From the NCBI GenBank assembly GCA_014529385.2, contig CM043957.1:70120003-70184002 (forward strand): a DNA stretch of 64,000 bases. The letters run 5' to 3'. Both the position numbers and the translations under genes were made by a program. Below the pieces are notes generated by a model. That model was not told the DNA's origin, did not search any database, and worked only from the letters and a program-made list of their open reading frames with translations. This document shows positions 10,276 through 22,620 of this stretch, in pieces. The DNA is from Adiantum capillus-veneris (Eukaryota > Streptophyta > Polypodiopsida > Polypodiales > Pteridaceae). Within the stretch, counting starts at the first letter, position 1, and each line of letters opens with the position of its first letter.

Positions 10276-13200
10276 GTCTCAGATTGCTCTTCGGCGTTTA
10301 GTGCGACGGAAGAAGCAGGCCTTTTTAGCCCAGATGGAACGTGATTTGTATCAGCTCTTTTTGAGTCGAGATTCAGGTGAGGCCTGGCATCTCTTCCGTG
10401 AGCACTCACCTCCTCCAGTGATTACCTCTCCCGAGACTTGGGGTCAGTATGCAACATCATTATATACAATATCCGGGCAACCACCATTACCAGACCCTCT
10501 AGAGCCATGTCCAGCCACTAGTACCTTCTTTACCACTGAGAAAAACGCCATTGTCAGGACGAGGACTAGGAGAGCATATGATCATGATGGTTTGGTGGCA
10601 GAGCACTTGATACATGCTAGAGATTTACTGTCAGAGGTTCTTGCACGGTTGTTTAACCGTGTCATGTGAGGGACTACCTGAGTCCTGGAGATTATCCTGG
10701 TGAAAAATGCCATTGTCAGGACTAGGACTAGGAGAGCATATGATCATGATGGTTTGGTGGCAGAGCACTTGATACATGCTAGAGATTTACTGACAGAGGT
10801 TCTTGCACGGTTGTTTAACCGTGTCATGTGTGAGGGACTACCCGAGTCCTGGAGATTATCTACTATTGTACCTCTCTTCAAGGCAGGGGACCCCACAGTG
10901 CCAAGGAACTACCGTACTATTATGATAGGGCACACATTGGCACGGTTGTATGCATCCATTCTTGAACAGCAATTGAGTAAATGGGCAGAAAATGAGGGCA
11001 TACGAGCAGCAGGACAGGCTGGATTCAGGAGGGGTTTCTCCACTTTGGACCATATTCTTACACTCAAAGCCATTATTGAGGAGGGTCGGGCTCATGGGAG
11101 ATGGATGTATTACTGCTTTGTGGACTTCCGCAAAGCATTTGACACAGTGCTGAGGGCCAGATTGATGCACAGGCTACTGAAGTTGGGAGTACCCACAAAG
11201 ATCATATGGGGGATCATGGCTTTATACGGCTCAGTGACTGGCCAGGTACGCACTCCTGAGGGGATTTTTGACATTGTTCACTCCACTATTGGAGTGAAAC
11301 AGGGGTGTCCTTTGTCCCCTACACTTTTTGGTATGTATGTAGATGAGGTCTCTGACTACATTGACAGAGAGGGTGACTGAGGCGCTCAGCTAGCAGGGAC
11401 ATGGATCCCTTTATTATTATATGCTGATGATATTGTGTTGATATCAGAGTCGCCAGATGGCATGCAGAGACATTTGGATGCATTGCACAACTTTGCAGAG
11501 GATAGTGGACTGTCTGTGAACCTTGGTAAAACCAAGGTTATGGTGTTTAACACCACACCACAGTGGGTCAAGAGATCGGCACCTGCATTCGTATATGGTC
11601 AAGACACTGTGGAGTACACAGATGAATATACATATCTGGGGTGGTATTCACGGGACCGAGGTTTACTGTGAGGAGAGCAGCAGAGACTAGACTGTCCAGA
11701 GCCTATGCGGCATTGGGAGGGCTAGAGAGGATTCGCAGGTTCAATTTCAAGAACCACGAACAAAGTTATGGCTCTTTGATACTTTGGTTGCTTCAGCTAT
11801 GCTTTATGGGGTCCAAGTGTGGGGACCATCTGTGAATCATGACAGTTGGAGGAACATGGAGAGACCCTTGGTATTTATGATATCCCGGATGATTAGAGCC
11901 AAGGCCTCTGTACCACATGCGATTATTCGAGCGGAGGTAGCCGCCCCTCCTATAGAGATTGAGGCTCTTACTAGATCAGTGTCTTTTATGCACAGTCTAC
12001 TGGATACACATAGAGGCAGATATAGTAGATTGGCTCTTGAGTCCTCTAGATAGTTAGCGATGCAGGGAGATGCATCATGTTGGTATGCGCAGATGACCTC
12101 ATGGTTTCAGAGGCATGGTCTCAGCATGGATAGATTGCCTCCCTTTTAGTATTCCCTGGATGCACCCTCCCTACCAGTCACACGGATGGAGATCACTAGA
12201 CTCATTCGGCAGGATCTTATACAGTTGGACACCAGAAGGACATGGGTAGAGCCGATGCAAGAGTTGGGCACCAAGATGGCTTTCTACAAAGAGCACCTTC
12301 TCCAACTTTCGGGAGATGGGTTTGTGACTCGTCCAAGCTACATGGACACTCATTTGTCTCATGGTCTGCGATGTGCTATTGGTCAGATTCGCACATCCTC
12401 ACACCGGCTGGAGACTGAGACGGATAGATTCAGAGGGATACCGGCGGAGTCTAGGATATGTCAACTATGCGGTAGAGAGCCAAAGACAGAGCTACACTAC
12501 ATATGCCACTGCACTGTGTATTATGAGATACGAGGGCGTTTCCATTGCTTATTCAGGGAGGGTTTTGGACCCCTAGATAGAGTCATGAGGTATCAGGATC
12601 AGAGATGCCTTGGCCTATATCTACTTGAGCTACACCGACATAGAGATAGTCTGTTGAGGAGACATGGAGTACGACAGTCGCAGAGACAGATCACATACTT
12701 CTTTGGATCGAGGGAGCCAAGAGACCAACCACCAGCACAGGGTTGTACCCGCATTCATACGAGAGGCACCCTCATTGACAGGGCGACTGAGCTCGGGAGA
12801 TCGAGACGACCACAACCGAGACACAGGAGCACACTACATCGACGGAGACTCCAGCAGAGGATCAGAGGCATTCTAGCACGACACCCAGATTGTCATCGAG
12901 GGCCTATTCTACATTTTCAGATTTCACATTTCACACTTCATTTTCAGTTTTCTTTTTTACTTTCAGTACTTTTTGTACTTGAACTTCAGACATTGTATTA
13001 GATTCACCACTTTGTATCTGATGGTCTCATAGGTCATTTTGGCCTTTTGAAGACGTTAATATATCATTTCATTTCATTTCATTTCTTTCTCATGGGATAC
13101 GATGCGCTATTGGGCAGATACGCACATCCTCACATCAGCTCTAGATCGAGACTGACCGATTTCGCGGGGTACCAGCAGGGGCCAGGATATGTCACCTATG

Positions 13201-13849
13201 TAACTTAAAGCCAGAGACCGAGCTGCACTACACATATCATTACCCGGCGTACTATGAGATACGTGGCCGCTTCCACTGCCTGTTCAGAGAAGGTTTCGGA
13301 CCATTTTCTAGAGTCATGAGATACGAGGATCAGAGATGTCCTGGATTGTTCTTGCCAGAGCTGCGCAGACTTAGGGAGAGCTTGCTGAGGACATCAGGGG
13401 GGAGAGAGTTTCAGAGACGAATCACAGATTTCTTTACACCAGCCAGGGGAGAGCCAGAGGAGCAGTCATCACCGCAGATCTCAGAGCCCACCCAGACTAG
13501 AGGTATGTTGCTTGACCGAGCCGTTGAGCTAGGCAGATCCAGACGCCCGCGACCACAGGGGGTCTCCCACCATCGACGAAGGCTGCAGCAGAAGATACAG
13601 ATCACTCTAGCTTGACATGCAAGACGCCCAACCAGAGTACTGACCATGGAGGAGGTTGATGAGGTTCGACAGCGACCGATGAGAGATTTCATTTGAACCC
13701 ACCGACTCCTTCCCCTCTCCCCGATTCATTTCCTTAGTGTTTTAGTGTTAGTTCTTTGTAATTTCCGTACTCAAACATGGTATCAAATTCACCAATTGTA
13801 ACTTTTTGGTCTCATAGGTCATTTTGGCCTTTCGAAGACGTTAATATAA

Positions 13850-13909
<60 letters not shown>

Positions 13910-15315
13910 CATATAGTGTGCCTTATTTTAAATCTGAGACGACACTTGCATCACCTTAGTCAATGATATGCCAACAGCAATGTGGCAATTTCCGAGGCTT
14001 GGAAACTGCTCTCTCTTATTTTTGAACATGAACACTGTTTCCTCATCACCATGACCCTAGTTCTGTAGATAGCATAGAAATATTCATGCATTGAGACATT
14101 GAAGCTATAATCCACATCATCCCCCCCGCCCCCCCGCCCCCCCTCCCTCAAGGAATTGTTAAGGAGAAAAAAATCTGTTTTGCAGAAAAAGAATGCTTAG
14201 TCCCATCGTTACGACCAAGATTTACATGCTATACCTCTTTATCACTTCGATATGGTTGGATGACATTATGCTCGTCTGATCCAACTGTGAGAAAGAGGAT
14301 TAATTAAGGACTGTGCTTTAACAGTTTGCTTGTGTTTTCAATGTTTATTGACATGGTTAATTTTTGTGAAGTAGGTGTTAAACAAACCAGAAAGCTTGAC
14401 GATGCAGAGTCCAGAACAGTTTTTGTCACAAATGTGAGTGTTATCTCAGCTTGTAAACAATTTGATGTTTGGTTGATGCATAATCTCGTTGAAGAAAAAC
14501 ACCAACATTTTTCTTTTGCACAGATACATTTTGCTGCTCCTAAGGAGTCTGTCATGGCTCATTTTGCTTCCTGTGGAGAAATTGGAAGGATCGTGATGCT
14601 AACAGATGGAGCAACAGGGCAACCGAAAGGGTACAATGACACAGCTCTGAAGCGATTTTTATTTTGCTTTTTTTTTTTTGAAAAAAAAGACAACGCACAG
14701 TTTTTGACTCGTTGTATCCTTTGAGCACAGGTCTGCTTACATAGAATTCAAAACAAAAGACGCAACTGATCGTGCTCTGGCTTTGAATGACTCGTCTTTC
14801 TATTCGAGAGCACTCAAGGTTCGTGATTAAGTAGCACTTTATGCTAGTGTGAACACCAAGGTCTAACTTCTGCACTCGGGCTCATTGGGTATCACATTTT
14901 GTAGGTGGTCCGCAAAGATGCAGCAATTCAAGCTATCCAGGAGATGAATCCTCTAATTCATCCTGCCCTCATACGACGCCCCATTCCTATAGCACTACGG
15001 CTTCCTCCAGGAATTCTAAGGGCTCCTCCGTATCTTGTGCCGCGCAGATTTCCACCAGCTATGCCAAGACCTTATGGGAATTTTCCAAGTTTACAGTGGA
15101 AACGCGACGGGCCTGCAAGTACGACTGGCGGTCCAAGGCCTGGCTTTAATGTGCCAGTTCGTCCAGTCCGCTCCCATTCCTATGTGAGGAGCTCTGGGCC
15201 ACAGCCCCCCAAATCTGGAGAAGAGCCTACTCCGCAGCAGGGTGAGAAGGAAGAGGTGAAAATGGATGTGGGTGGTGAGAAAGGGACAGGTGACGTACAG
15301 ATAGAGCAGGGTTAG
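6615..15315 (+). CDS. Plant PWI/Nab2-like and RRM nuclear RNA-binding protein (5' exon missing)
   Basis: Ten exons can be joined in one open frame with canonical GT/AG borders: 6615-6715, 6828-6969, 7043-7279, 7367-7631, 7707-8530, 8647-8749, 14375-14433, 14524-14630, 14731-14818 and 14905-15315 (stop TAG 15313-15315). The product has a PWI/ZC3H14-like N-terminal helical domain, a long charged linker with Arg-Ser and acidic blocks, one RRM, and a Pro/Arg-rich tail. This is the architecture of the Arabidopsis AT3G12640 family, presumed nuclear poly(A)-RNA or mRNP factors. The first coding exon (about 40 residues in the family) is not found within 500 bp upstream and may lie beyond the transposons or outside the window. 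Exon phases agree throughout, so the gene looks functional. Confidence 0.82.
7043..8749 (+). CDS. Exons for the charged central linker
   Basis: Four exons (7043-7279, 7367-7631, 7707-8530, 8647-8749) encode a basic Ser/Arg region with KRQRSPDSS, a 15-residue tandem repeat, an Ala/Met-rich helix (MMAMKAAAAAA), the sequence HSGNIWDRLGKK, and a long Asp/Glu-rich stretch with basic nuclear-localisation-like clusters. The IWDRLG motif is typical of the family. No stop or frameshift is seen. Confidence 0.75.
7409..7510 (+). repeat. 45-bp in-frame tandem repeat inside an exon
   Basis: Two full 45-bp units (7409-7453, 7454-7498) and the first 12 bases of a third (7499-7510) repeat 15 codons reading VREAVAPATGHPKRS. 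The units differ by one base (GTG against GTT). The length is a multiple of three, so the frame is kept. Confidence 0.9.
8750..10159 (+). other. Intron DNA before the LINE island
   Basis: First part of the 5.6-kb intron 8750-14374. It is AT-rich and non-coding, with many short imperfect repeats (a CACATGCACA-type run near 9140-9160). No exon is needed, because the phase across the whole intron is already correct. Confidence 0.5.
10160..10275 (+). mobile_element. LINE 3' end fragment with (CT)27 tail
   Basis: The segment TTTTGGTCTCATAGGCC...GGCGTTAATT matches the 3' ends of the LINE copies at 13.0 and 13.8 kb and is followed at once by a pure (CT)n run, 10221-10274. It therefore marks a third, heavily 5'-truncated copy lying just upstream of the long LINE. 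Confidence 0.6.
10276..13090 (+). mobile_element. Long LINE copy, reverse transcriptase part, disabled
   Basis: A non-LTR reverse transcriptase lacking the 5' endonuclease part. Motifs in order: AGFRRGFSTLDH, FVDFRKAFDTV (motif A), GVKQGCPLSPTLF (B), LLYADDIVLI (C, at about 11417-11446), LGKTKVMVF (D) and YTYLG, then a C-terminal Cys/His cluster CQLCGREPKTELHYICHC and an Arg-rich end (ORF 12186-13001). The frame is broken by a TGA near 11378, shifts near 11640 and 11740, and a tandem duplication at 10541-10866. The 3' end is GACGTTAATATATC followed by ATTTC repeats to about 13090. It sits sense-oriented in the intron of the RRM gene. Confidence 0.85.
10541..10866 (+). repeat. ~162-bp tandem duplication inside the LINE
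   Basis: 10541-10702 and 10703-10866 are near-identical copies coding the start of the polymerase domain (YDHDGLVAEHLIHARDLL in each). A few substitutions and a 2-base difference (TGTGAGGG against TGTGTGAGGG) separate them. The duplication breaks the ORF, so it arose after or during the loss of activity. Confidence 0.85.
13091..13907 (+). mobile_element. Second 5'-truncated LINE copy with (TC)n tail
   Basis: It starts at CATGGGATACGATGCG directly after the ATTTC tail of the previous copy. It matches the last third of that copy (Cys/His cluster, then ORF 13316-13615 with EDQRCPGLFLPELRRL) and ends with GACGTTAATATAACA and a (TC)28 tract, 13852-13907. Frame breaks remove any function. Confidence 0.82.
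13908..14374 (+). other. Remainder of the intron before the RRM exons
   Basis: AT-rich, with a C/G homopolymer cluster near 14120-14145. It ends in the acceptor GTGAAGTAG at 14366-14374. No gene seen. Confidence 0.5.
14375..15315 (+). CDS. RRM exons and C-terminal Pro-rich tail
   Basis: Exon 14375-14433 ends with RNP2 (RTVFVTN). Exon 14524-14630 gives the first helix and a loop with ATGQPKG. Exon 14731-14818 carries RNP1-like SAYIEF and the last strand. Exon 14905-15315 adds VVRKDAAIQAIQEMNP and a tail rich in Pro, Arg and Gly. Introns within the domain are 90, 100 and 86 bp. The domain matches a canonical RRM of about 75 residues with the aromatic RNP positions (F in RNP2, Y and F in RNP1) kept. 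Confidence 0.85.
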
Positions 15316-17083
15316 CTTATAAGTATGGAGTCGAACCAAGGGCTAGAGTTGATGGCCGGAATGCAGAGGAAAGAGTTTCCCTTCAATATATGAGGGTGGT
15401 GAGCTTGTGCATTGTTCAAACGAGTTCTTTGTAATTAATCAATGGTTGCTCTTTTAGAAATTGGGGTTTCAGAAGGCGTCCAAGCTCTATTGCTCTGATG
15501 ATCTAGAGGTGCGCGTAGGTATTCATTCCCCCATTTCGATGCCCTGATAGATGTATCTATTTTAGCTCTTTTTGCTAGTCTTTGACGTGGAGAGTCTTGT
15601 CTCTCCCAATGATGTATCGGAAGTTTGAACGATTTTTTATTTTTGATGTTTAATTTTCTCTTTTTCATGTACAAATGGTTGGCTCAATGTTGTGAATCAA
15701 TGAAAATGACTTGGTGTGTAATGAATGCTGTGTAGTGAATGCTTTTTGGCATGTCAGGGGGCGTCAGGTGTTTGGTTGGTTTTTTAAGCTTTGGAGACAA
15801 GGCAATAGTGGTTGTAAGTGGATACCTTCAAATCATTGTTCGTTCTTTAATGCTAAATCTTGAGAAAAACCAAGGCAATTCTCTTTGCTTTTGCACGCAG
15901 AAGGTATGCTTATTTTTCATCTGTTCTCCCCACCTACATTTGTGCTGCATAAGAATTCAATTATGTTGGAGAGCAAGGGAAAATATTATATCCATGCCTA
16001 AAATGTAAGAATAATCTAGAAATATAAAAAGAAAGCTTATTCTTAAGTTTACTTTTTGAACTACCATAGGAAGGAACTATGGATAGTTAGAAAAATGATT
16101 TTCCTTGAACTGTTGGGGGCGCAAGTGATGGTTTCACTTGGATGTGTGAGTTTTAACTTGAAGACTAGTGCTACAATTGGTTATGTATCCAAGTGCCTTG
16201 GATAGATACCCAGTAATCGTGATACCATGTAAACGTAAAAAAATCGAAGAACTCATTTTGCTTGCACGACCTGTTCTTGGCTATTACATCTGTACCTATT
16301 GTTACGTATGTGCCTCCTTCCTCCCGATCTTATTTAAGGAGAAGAATTATGTACAAAGCACCGACTTGCATTGTATCACGAGGCCGCTTGGCACAATCCA
16401 GGCCATTTCTTTTCATTGAAATTAGACGATCTAGTTTCACAGCATTGGATGCTTTTTTTGTTTTATTGCTTGGTGAGCTTAGATCCTCGTTGTGTGCTTT
16501 GGTGCACCTCGGCTTCCACTAAGGCGACAACAAGCACTATGAAAAGAGCATCCAATGTTGTGAAAAAGCATTCAACGCTTTGAAAAAGCACCATTTTGCA
16601 CCATGTTGCACCTCGGCTTCGACTTCTCAATCAACAAGTACCGTACAACAGATCTCTCTCTCTCTCCCCCTCTCTCTCCCGGGATATGGAAAAATGAGTT
16701 TTTTGTTCATATCATTTTTGACAAAGAGAGAAGGTTGATGACACCTATGTGCAAGGGGAGATTGAAGGAGGATATTATGGCTATGAGGGATACTAGGGTA
16801 CACACAGAGGTGCCTAAGCATGGATGTCTGCTTAGAGAGATGGAACCTCAACATCTACTTGTTAAATCAAATCATTTTTTAGAATCTCAAAAACTACTAC
16901 TATAATTAATTTTGCACCTTTTAGCGCAGTGCAATACCAAACGGCGAGTTAACTACCAAACGCCACACGGATAGAGGTAGATCCATGGATCAACAAACGA
17001 CATCCCCTCTTTGACGTAATTAAAGTGCACTGTCGCTAGCATTACATGTTCTTTTCCATTAATACCTTTTGTTGGTTGTAGTT
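15316..17083 (+). other. 3' UTR region and intergenic DNA
   Basis: The first ~400 bp after the stop are probably the 3' UTR (T-rich, with AATAAA-like variants such as AATCAATGAAAATG near 15695). The rest is AT-rich intergenic sequence; ORFs up to 100 codons have no recognisable content. Confidence 0.4.
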
Positions 17084-18095
17084 CGGACATATATTCATAA
17101 CACTAGGCGTTTCAATTGCACAGTCGCGACTCCATCTCGACAACACTACAAGGTTTGTTATCTGTATCGAGCACCCATGACTGCATTTTCTTGGCATAAC
17201 ACAAACGCTATGGGGCAAGGTACGGTTTTCGTTTCTTAAGATTTTTGGAGAGACCACAATGCCAACTCTCCACCATACTTTTGTATGGCACCTCTACATG
17301 ACTTGCACTGTATACTTTGTAGTTTTAGTTTGTAATGTTTGATTGCAAGACGATATGTTTAACTATTCACATTGCTTTTTGGTAGCTTGACTCAAACATT
17401 CTCCTCTAGCTTGCACAATTGGATGACATTTGTAGATGATTATAGGTCGGTATTGTAGTTCAATTTTTATAGTCAGTTTGTACTTTTTGTATTGTTGAGT
17501 TTGTCAAACTAGTTTTGCCATATGTTTTCATCATTAGTGCATGCTCAATTTCGATGAAAAATATGTTTTTTTTTTGTGTCTGACAGGGAGGACATATATT
17601 CACAACATTGGACGTTTCAATTGCACAAGCGTCACTCTAACTCGACAACACTACAAGTTTTGTTATCTATATCCAACACCCCATGACTATGTGTTTGCTT
17701 GGCGCAACAGATAAATGCTACGAGACAGGGCACGACTTCTATTTCTTATAATTTTTGGAAAGACCACAGTTCAGCTCTTTACTATACTTTTGTATAGCAC
17801 CTGTTCATGACATGCACTATATACATTGCAGTTTCAGTCTGTGATGTTACATTGCAAGATGATATGTTTAACTATTCACATTTTTTTTTTGTAGCTTGAT
17901 TCAAACTTTGTCCTCCAACTTGCATAATTGGATGACATTCGTACACGATTATCAGGTCGGTAGTGTAGTTCAGTGTTGCTAGTTTGTTTTATGCTTTCTG
18001 TATTTTTTATTTTGAGTTTGTCAAAGTAGTTTAGCTATATGTTTTCCTCACTAGTGCATGTTCAATTTCAATCATCGTATTTATATATCAAATAG
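17084..18095. repeat. ~506-bp diverged tandem duplication
   Basis: 17084-17589 and 17590-about 18095 are two copies of one non-coding unit, each starting GGACATATATTCA and containing TTGCACAA, CGACAACACTACAAG and GATATGTTTAACTATTCACAT at matching positions. I judge identity to be around 80 percent, so the duplication is old. Confidence 0.7.
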
Positions 18096-21000
18096 ACATG
18101 CATTTCTTTTCTCACAGTTTGGCAATTCAACCTCTATATTGAAATAAAGAAAAATTGATTTTGCTTGATTGAAAATAAGATGGGCATCTCAAAGATGGCC
18201 ACGGTTTAGAGACTAAATGATCGATATTAGTAGGTTTAATGGTGCAATCTACAAACAACTACCAAAGTAGATTATGTAGTAACCTTTTTGCTCTATTCAA
18301 TTATCCTCTTTAGTAGCCCTTTGTCGTATATGGAGCACTATGGGACACAACTTACTTCTTCTCAATGCTCATCAAGTTTCAAGCTGAGCTATTATTAGTG
18401 CCTATCAATTGGATCTACTCATTTTCTCGTGTCACCACAATAAAACCCAGCTGGGACAACAATCACAACCAACTAACCAAGTAACGAGTAGCGCTCCAGA
18501 ATCTATCAGATTATGTACGACAGAGGCTCACCAAGCAAGACAAGTTGTTTAGAGTTGGCTATGTTATCACAAGTATTGAGACTAGTTGGCTCTCTTTGGC
18601 AATTTAGCTCTTATGGAGACTAGATAAACCTGGCTCATTTGACCCTTTTTGGCCTGGTAAAGGCCTTAGTATCCATATGGGTGAAGGTCATTCGACTCTA
18701 ATTGTTTGACTTGTTCTTCAAAAGAACATGTAAAGTCTTGAAGTGAAAGAAACCATGTCCTTTCAAATGCTATTTCTCAAAGTTGCTTTTCTGTTTTTGG
18801 CACGTTGAAAAAGGCTTCAGAGAATAAAGGATTAAAAAGTATTCATAAGAGTTCAATCCATGATGTGAAGTATTGGTTCAATTTTTTTTAAATATTTTGA
18901 TTTGTAAAAATTCCTTTCATTTAAGGACTTTATGAAGATTGACTCAATTAAATTATGATATTATTTTATTATTATCCATGCTTATTAAATTTGCCTTTTT
19001 TTAATGAAGGCATTAACACTAGGTTGGTAACGTAACAAGACATAAAAGTTTCCTTTCAGGGCTTTGAAAGAAGCCTCCAAGCTCATACAAGATCCATTTT
19101 GTTTGAAAAATCTTTTCTTGTTCTTGAAGTTAAGATACCACTACCTATGGAAAAAATAAGCAAATTTGAAAATTCCTCACTTTTTGATCATGGTAAGCCT
19201 CCAAAGTTCATGTACCATAACATTTCACTCAACATAGTAATTTTATACAATCAATTGCATACTAAGAAGGCTGGGGATTTTTTAAAACCATATCGTAATT
19301 TTTTTCATAAACTTCAATGAATTAGTGATCATATCACGTCGTTCTTTTAGCCTCACTAATTTTTTTTTGGGACAAAGAAAGGTTAAAAAAGTCGTGTTTT
19401 TTTCATTAAGGGATTGAAAAGATCAAAACGTTGAGCCTACTTTTTCCATGTTTGCTTTTTTAGTACTTTTGTATTATGCACAAAATTGTTAATGGTGAAA
19501 GTTCTTTTATGTTTTGGAAGTGATCCATGGCTACTTGTGAATGTAAAAGCTCACGGGGAACTAAGAAAACATGCACTTAGTAGCACCAACAAGCTGGCTA
19601 TATAAACTTTGATAAGATGTCCTAGAGAATGCTCAATATATAGAAAAATTTAGAGATCATGATTAGATATGGATAAGCTACAATGTTTGCATAGTTGGTG
19701 GCTGAAATTAGTAATACTATGAAGATTTAAGTTGTTAAATGTAGAATGGCTCTAATTCTTGTTGAATAAAAAAACTTAACCATGCTTGTATACTTTGCTG
19801 TATAGGGTATCAGGTGCCCAAAACTCAAGGAAGAAAATTTTCATATTATGAAACACATGTGCAGAATCAAATTGTCTTTGGAGTTTATTAGTCACAAAAA
19901 AAAATATAAAACTTGGGTAAAAAATCAAGATTTTCTTGTATTTGGGACATGACATTCAGAATAACCATTTGATTTTGCTAGTAGAACCATGAAAACATGT
20001 TGAGGGCTACTAATTATATTTTCTAGCACTATAGGTCTCACAAAGATGAATTTTCATGTGTTGTAAGTGCAATTCTTTGAAAAAAGGATGAAAGAGTACA
20101 CATTTTTCACACAATTAGGTTGAGAAATACTTTGCAAGAATAAGATTAAAGGTGAACTAATAGCCAAAAAAAATGCTAAGTTGTTTTCAACTCATAGGCC
20201 AACTTTGTGGATATATAACATTAAAAAATACAAGGAAAATGGTTACTTAATAAGATATAAAAGAGTACCAGGATATATAAGCGTCCCATTACCAACGTAA
20301 TATTAAAATATCCAATTGTTTTAGTTTTTTAATGTGTCTTTTTATTTTAATTCGTTCATTTTATTTTATTTTCAAATGATAATGTGCAATGTGTACCTTT
20401 CACCTTATTATTTAAGCAAAGATCATTTTCTAATATATAAACCATTTGTGATTATTGCCATGTTCATGAGAGCTGGTGGAAGACATTAAAAAAGGAGCAT
20501 GCCTCCACTATAGAAATGCCCATTGACGAAAAAGGAAATCCCCCTCCCCCCCTTGGAAGATTAGTTCTATTGTCCACTTTTCTGCATGAAAGGTGGATCG
20601 GAGTGATTGAAATGAATCCAACGGCTATGCGCTCAATAGCACTACCACTATACTACAACTCGTTGGACTTCAAAACATTGCAGAATAAACTTTATAGACC
20701 CGTCTTCGTTCCTTGTAAATGAAGGGAGAGGCGGAACAAACAGTGCAAGGATTCTATCGCCGGCTCTTTGAACCCAGTATGTGTATGTATAATCAATAAT
20801 AAAATGTATATTTCATTTTATTTTGTTTTCAAATGATAATGTGCAATGTGCACTTTTCACCTTATTATTTGATTGGGGCCTTTCCTGATATATAAACCGT
20901 TTGTGATTATGTATGTATAATGGATAATATAATTTTATATTAAAACACAAAAAAATAGTCACGTGATTGTAGACACTCATTTAAACTTATTCTCCATAAA

Positions 21001-21639
21001 TATTATTTCCCCTTTCACTTAACAAGTCTTTATGCCTCCTCACCTTGTTTTACTTGGCGAATAGATGGCAATGAGAAAGATGGTGTATTGGTGGGATAAT
21101 GAGTTTGAATTGTGATTGTCGTAACCAATGCCGATTTCCTTTGTTTTAGATTTTCTATGTTTGATGTTGGAGATAGAATCTGCTTTTAGTATGATGGACG
21201 CAAGACCATAACTCTAAATTAGTATCGTACGATTAACATACAGAACAATCAATAGTTTAACTTCTATTCAAAAAATAAATCATATTTTGCTATCAAAGAA
21301 GGTAAATATCATGATGAAAAGGCATATAAATTATTCTAGGTCAAGTAAGAGGTTCCTAGTTATTCTAGGTTGAGCCAAAGGTTCTTGGCACTGTTCACTA
21401 GCTAGAAGCTTCATGAAGTGAATTCAAAAATGACTTATAGTATTAAAAAACACTTCTTCTGAAAGAATTTCAATTTCGATTCCAAACAAGCATGTCTTTA
21501 AGATAGCGGAACAACTATAGAGCATATTTAAGCTTTGCCATTGCAATGGAGAATTACACTTGTCCCATGTTGATTGCTTGTGCTTAAACATATGTTGCAA
21601 TTGTTTTGTGCTCTTGTTTTTATAAATACAAATTGGAGC
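18096..21639. other. AT-rich intergenic DNA
   Basis: No gene seen. A direct repeat of about 100 bp occurs at 20355-20465 and 20805-20910 (TTTTCAAATGATAATGTGCA in both). The rest is low-complexity A/T. Confidence 0.5.
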
Positions 21640-22050
21640 TTAATTTGACATGGGTATCAAATTAGAAACTATACATGTTGAATCTTCCACACATTTATCG
21701 TACGCATTGAGCTTATATAACCCATGAAACAAATTGCCGGTAGTCATAATATTATCACCAAGACCGAGGTCATGCTCAATTCATTAGTCATCCACAAACT
21801 TGTCTACAACACTAAGTTTTACAAGTGCATAAATAGGCAAAAGGCTCTTCTTGATCTTAGGTACATACCAAAACTGTGAAAGAGCTACCAACTGCAGTCA
21901 TAAGCACAATCTTTCAAAGTCCCGTAATCTGATAAGAGGCATCATTTTGGCACATGTGATAGTGAAATAGTCTCAAGAGAAGTAAACAAATCACAAGGAA
22001 ACATAATGTGCTTAGTCGCTCCACTGTTGAAGTACCACACATGATCCATT
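21640..22050 (-). pseudogene. Fossil copia protease-region fragment
   Basis: The minus strand aligns, base by base with many changes, to the protease-to-integrase spacer of copia-B (plus-strand 25860-26230), including matches to GAGCTTATATA, ATTCTTCTTGATCT and GAAGTACCACACATG. Frame breaks abound. It belongs to the same lineage as the LTR remnant 200 bp to its right. Confidence 0.7.
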
Positions 22051-22249
22051 CTGTAATACATGAATCATGAACATGCAGGTCATATTACATGATCCATATA
22101 TTCTATAAAACACGATTCATGAAGAGACGGGTCATATTACAAGACCATCAACATTTACATCATCAGGTTTATTCTTTTTTAAAGGTGGTGGTAAAATTTT
22201 GATAAGAGTCTAAAAAAGAATAAAAAACTACCCACACAAGAGTAATATT

Positions 22250-22620
22250 TTTAAAAAACCTTACCAATGGCAATTAACTACTCATTGTCTTAAAATGATG
22301 GGCATATATACAAGCTTGGGAAAAAAATCCCTCCTAATGAGTAAAAAAAGTGCCCCACACAAAGGTGTTGGGTTCAATTCGCTGGATACCTCTGAATGGG
22401 TGAGACACGTAGCCAATCGTGCACACAGCGCTGTAGGCGGAAGGGTAAAAGTCACAAAAGTGATTGCCCTTTCGCCGAAACGCACAACACTCTTTGGTCT
22501 AGAGCGATTGTTCTATTTCAAACACACTACACAAAAAAAGTGCCCCCCCCCCCCCTCCCAAAAAAAAAAAAAAAAACCAGCTGTCCTATGTGTGTTCATA
22601 AACATCACTACCATAGCACC
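22250..22620 (-). repeat. Remnant LTR of the copia-B family, interrupted
   Basis: The blocks GATGGGCATATATACAA, AAAAATCCCTCCTAA and GTGTTCATAAACATCACTACCA correspond in order to the copia-B LTR. A 176-bp insertion splits it. Its position to the right of the protease fragment is right for the 5' LTR of a minus-strand element that has lost its gag. Confidence 0.6.
22357..22532 (+). mobile_element. SINE-like insertion with 14-bp target duplication
   Basis: The 14-mer AAAAAAAGTGCCCC stands at 22343-22356 and 22533-22546, flanking 176 bp that the parent LTR lacks. Near the insert's left end GGGTTCAATTCGC resembles a tRNA-type box B; no box A is visible, so it could be a 5'-truncated SINE. A long, A-starting duplication is the mark of target-primed retrotransposition. 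Confidence 0.45.
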
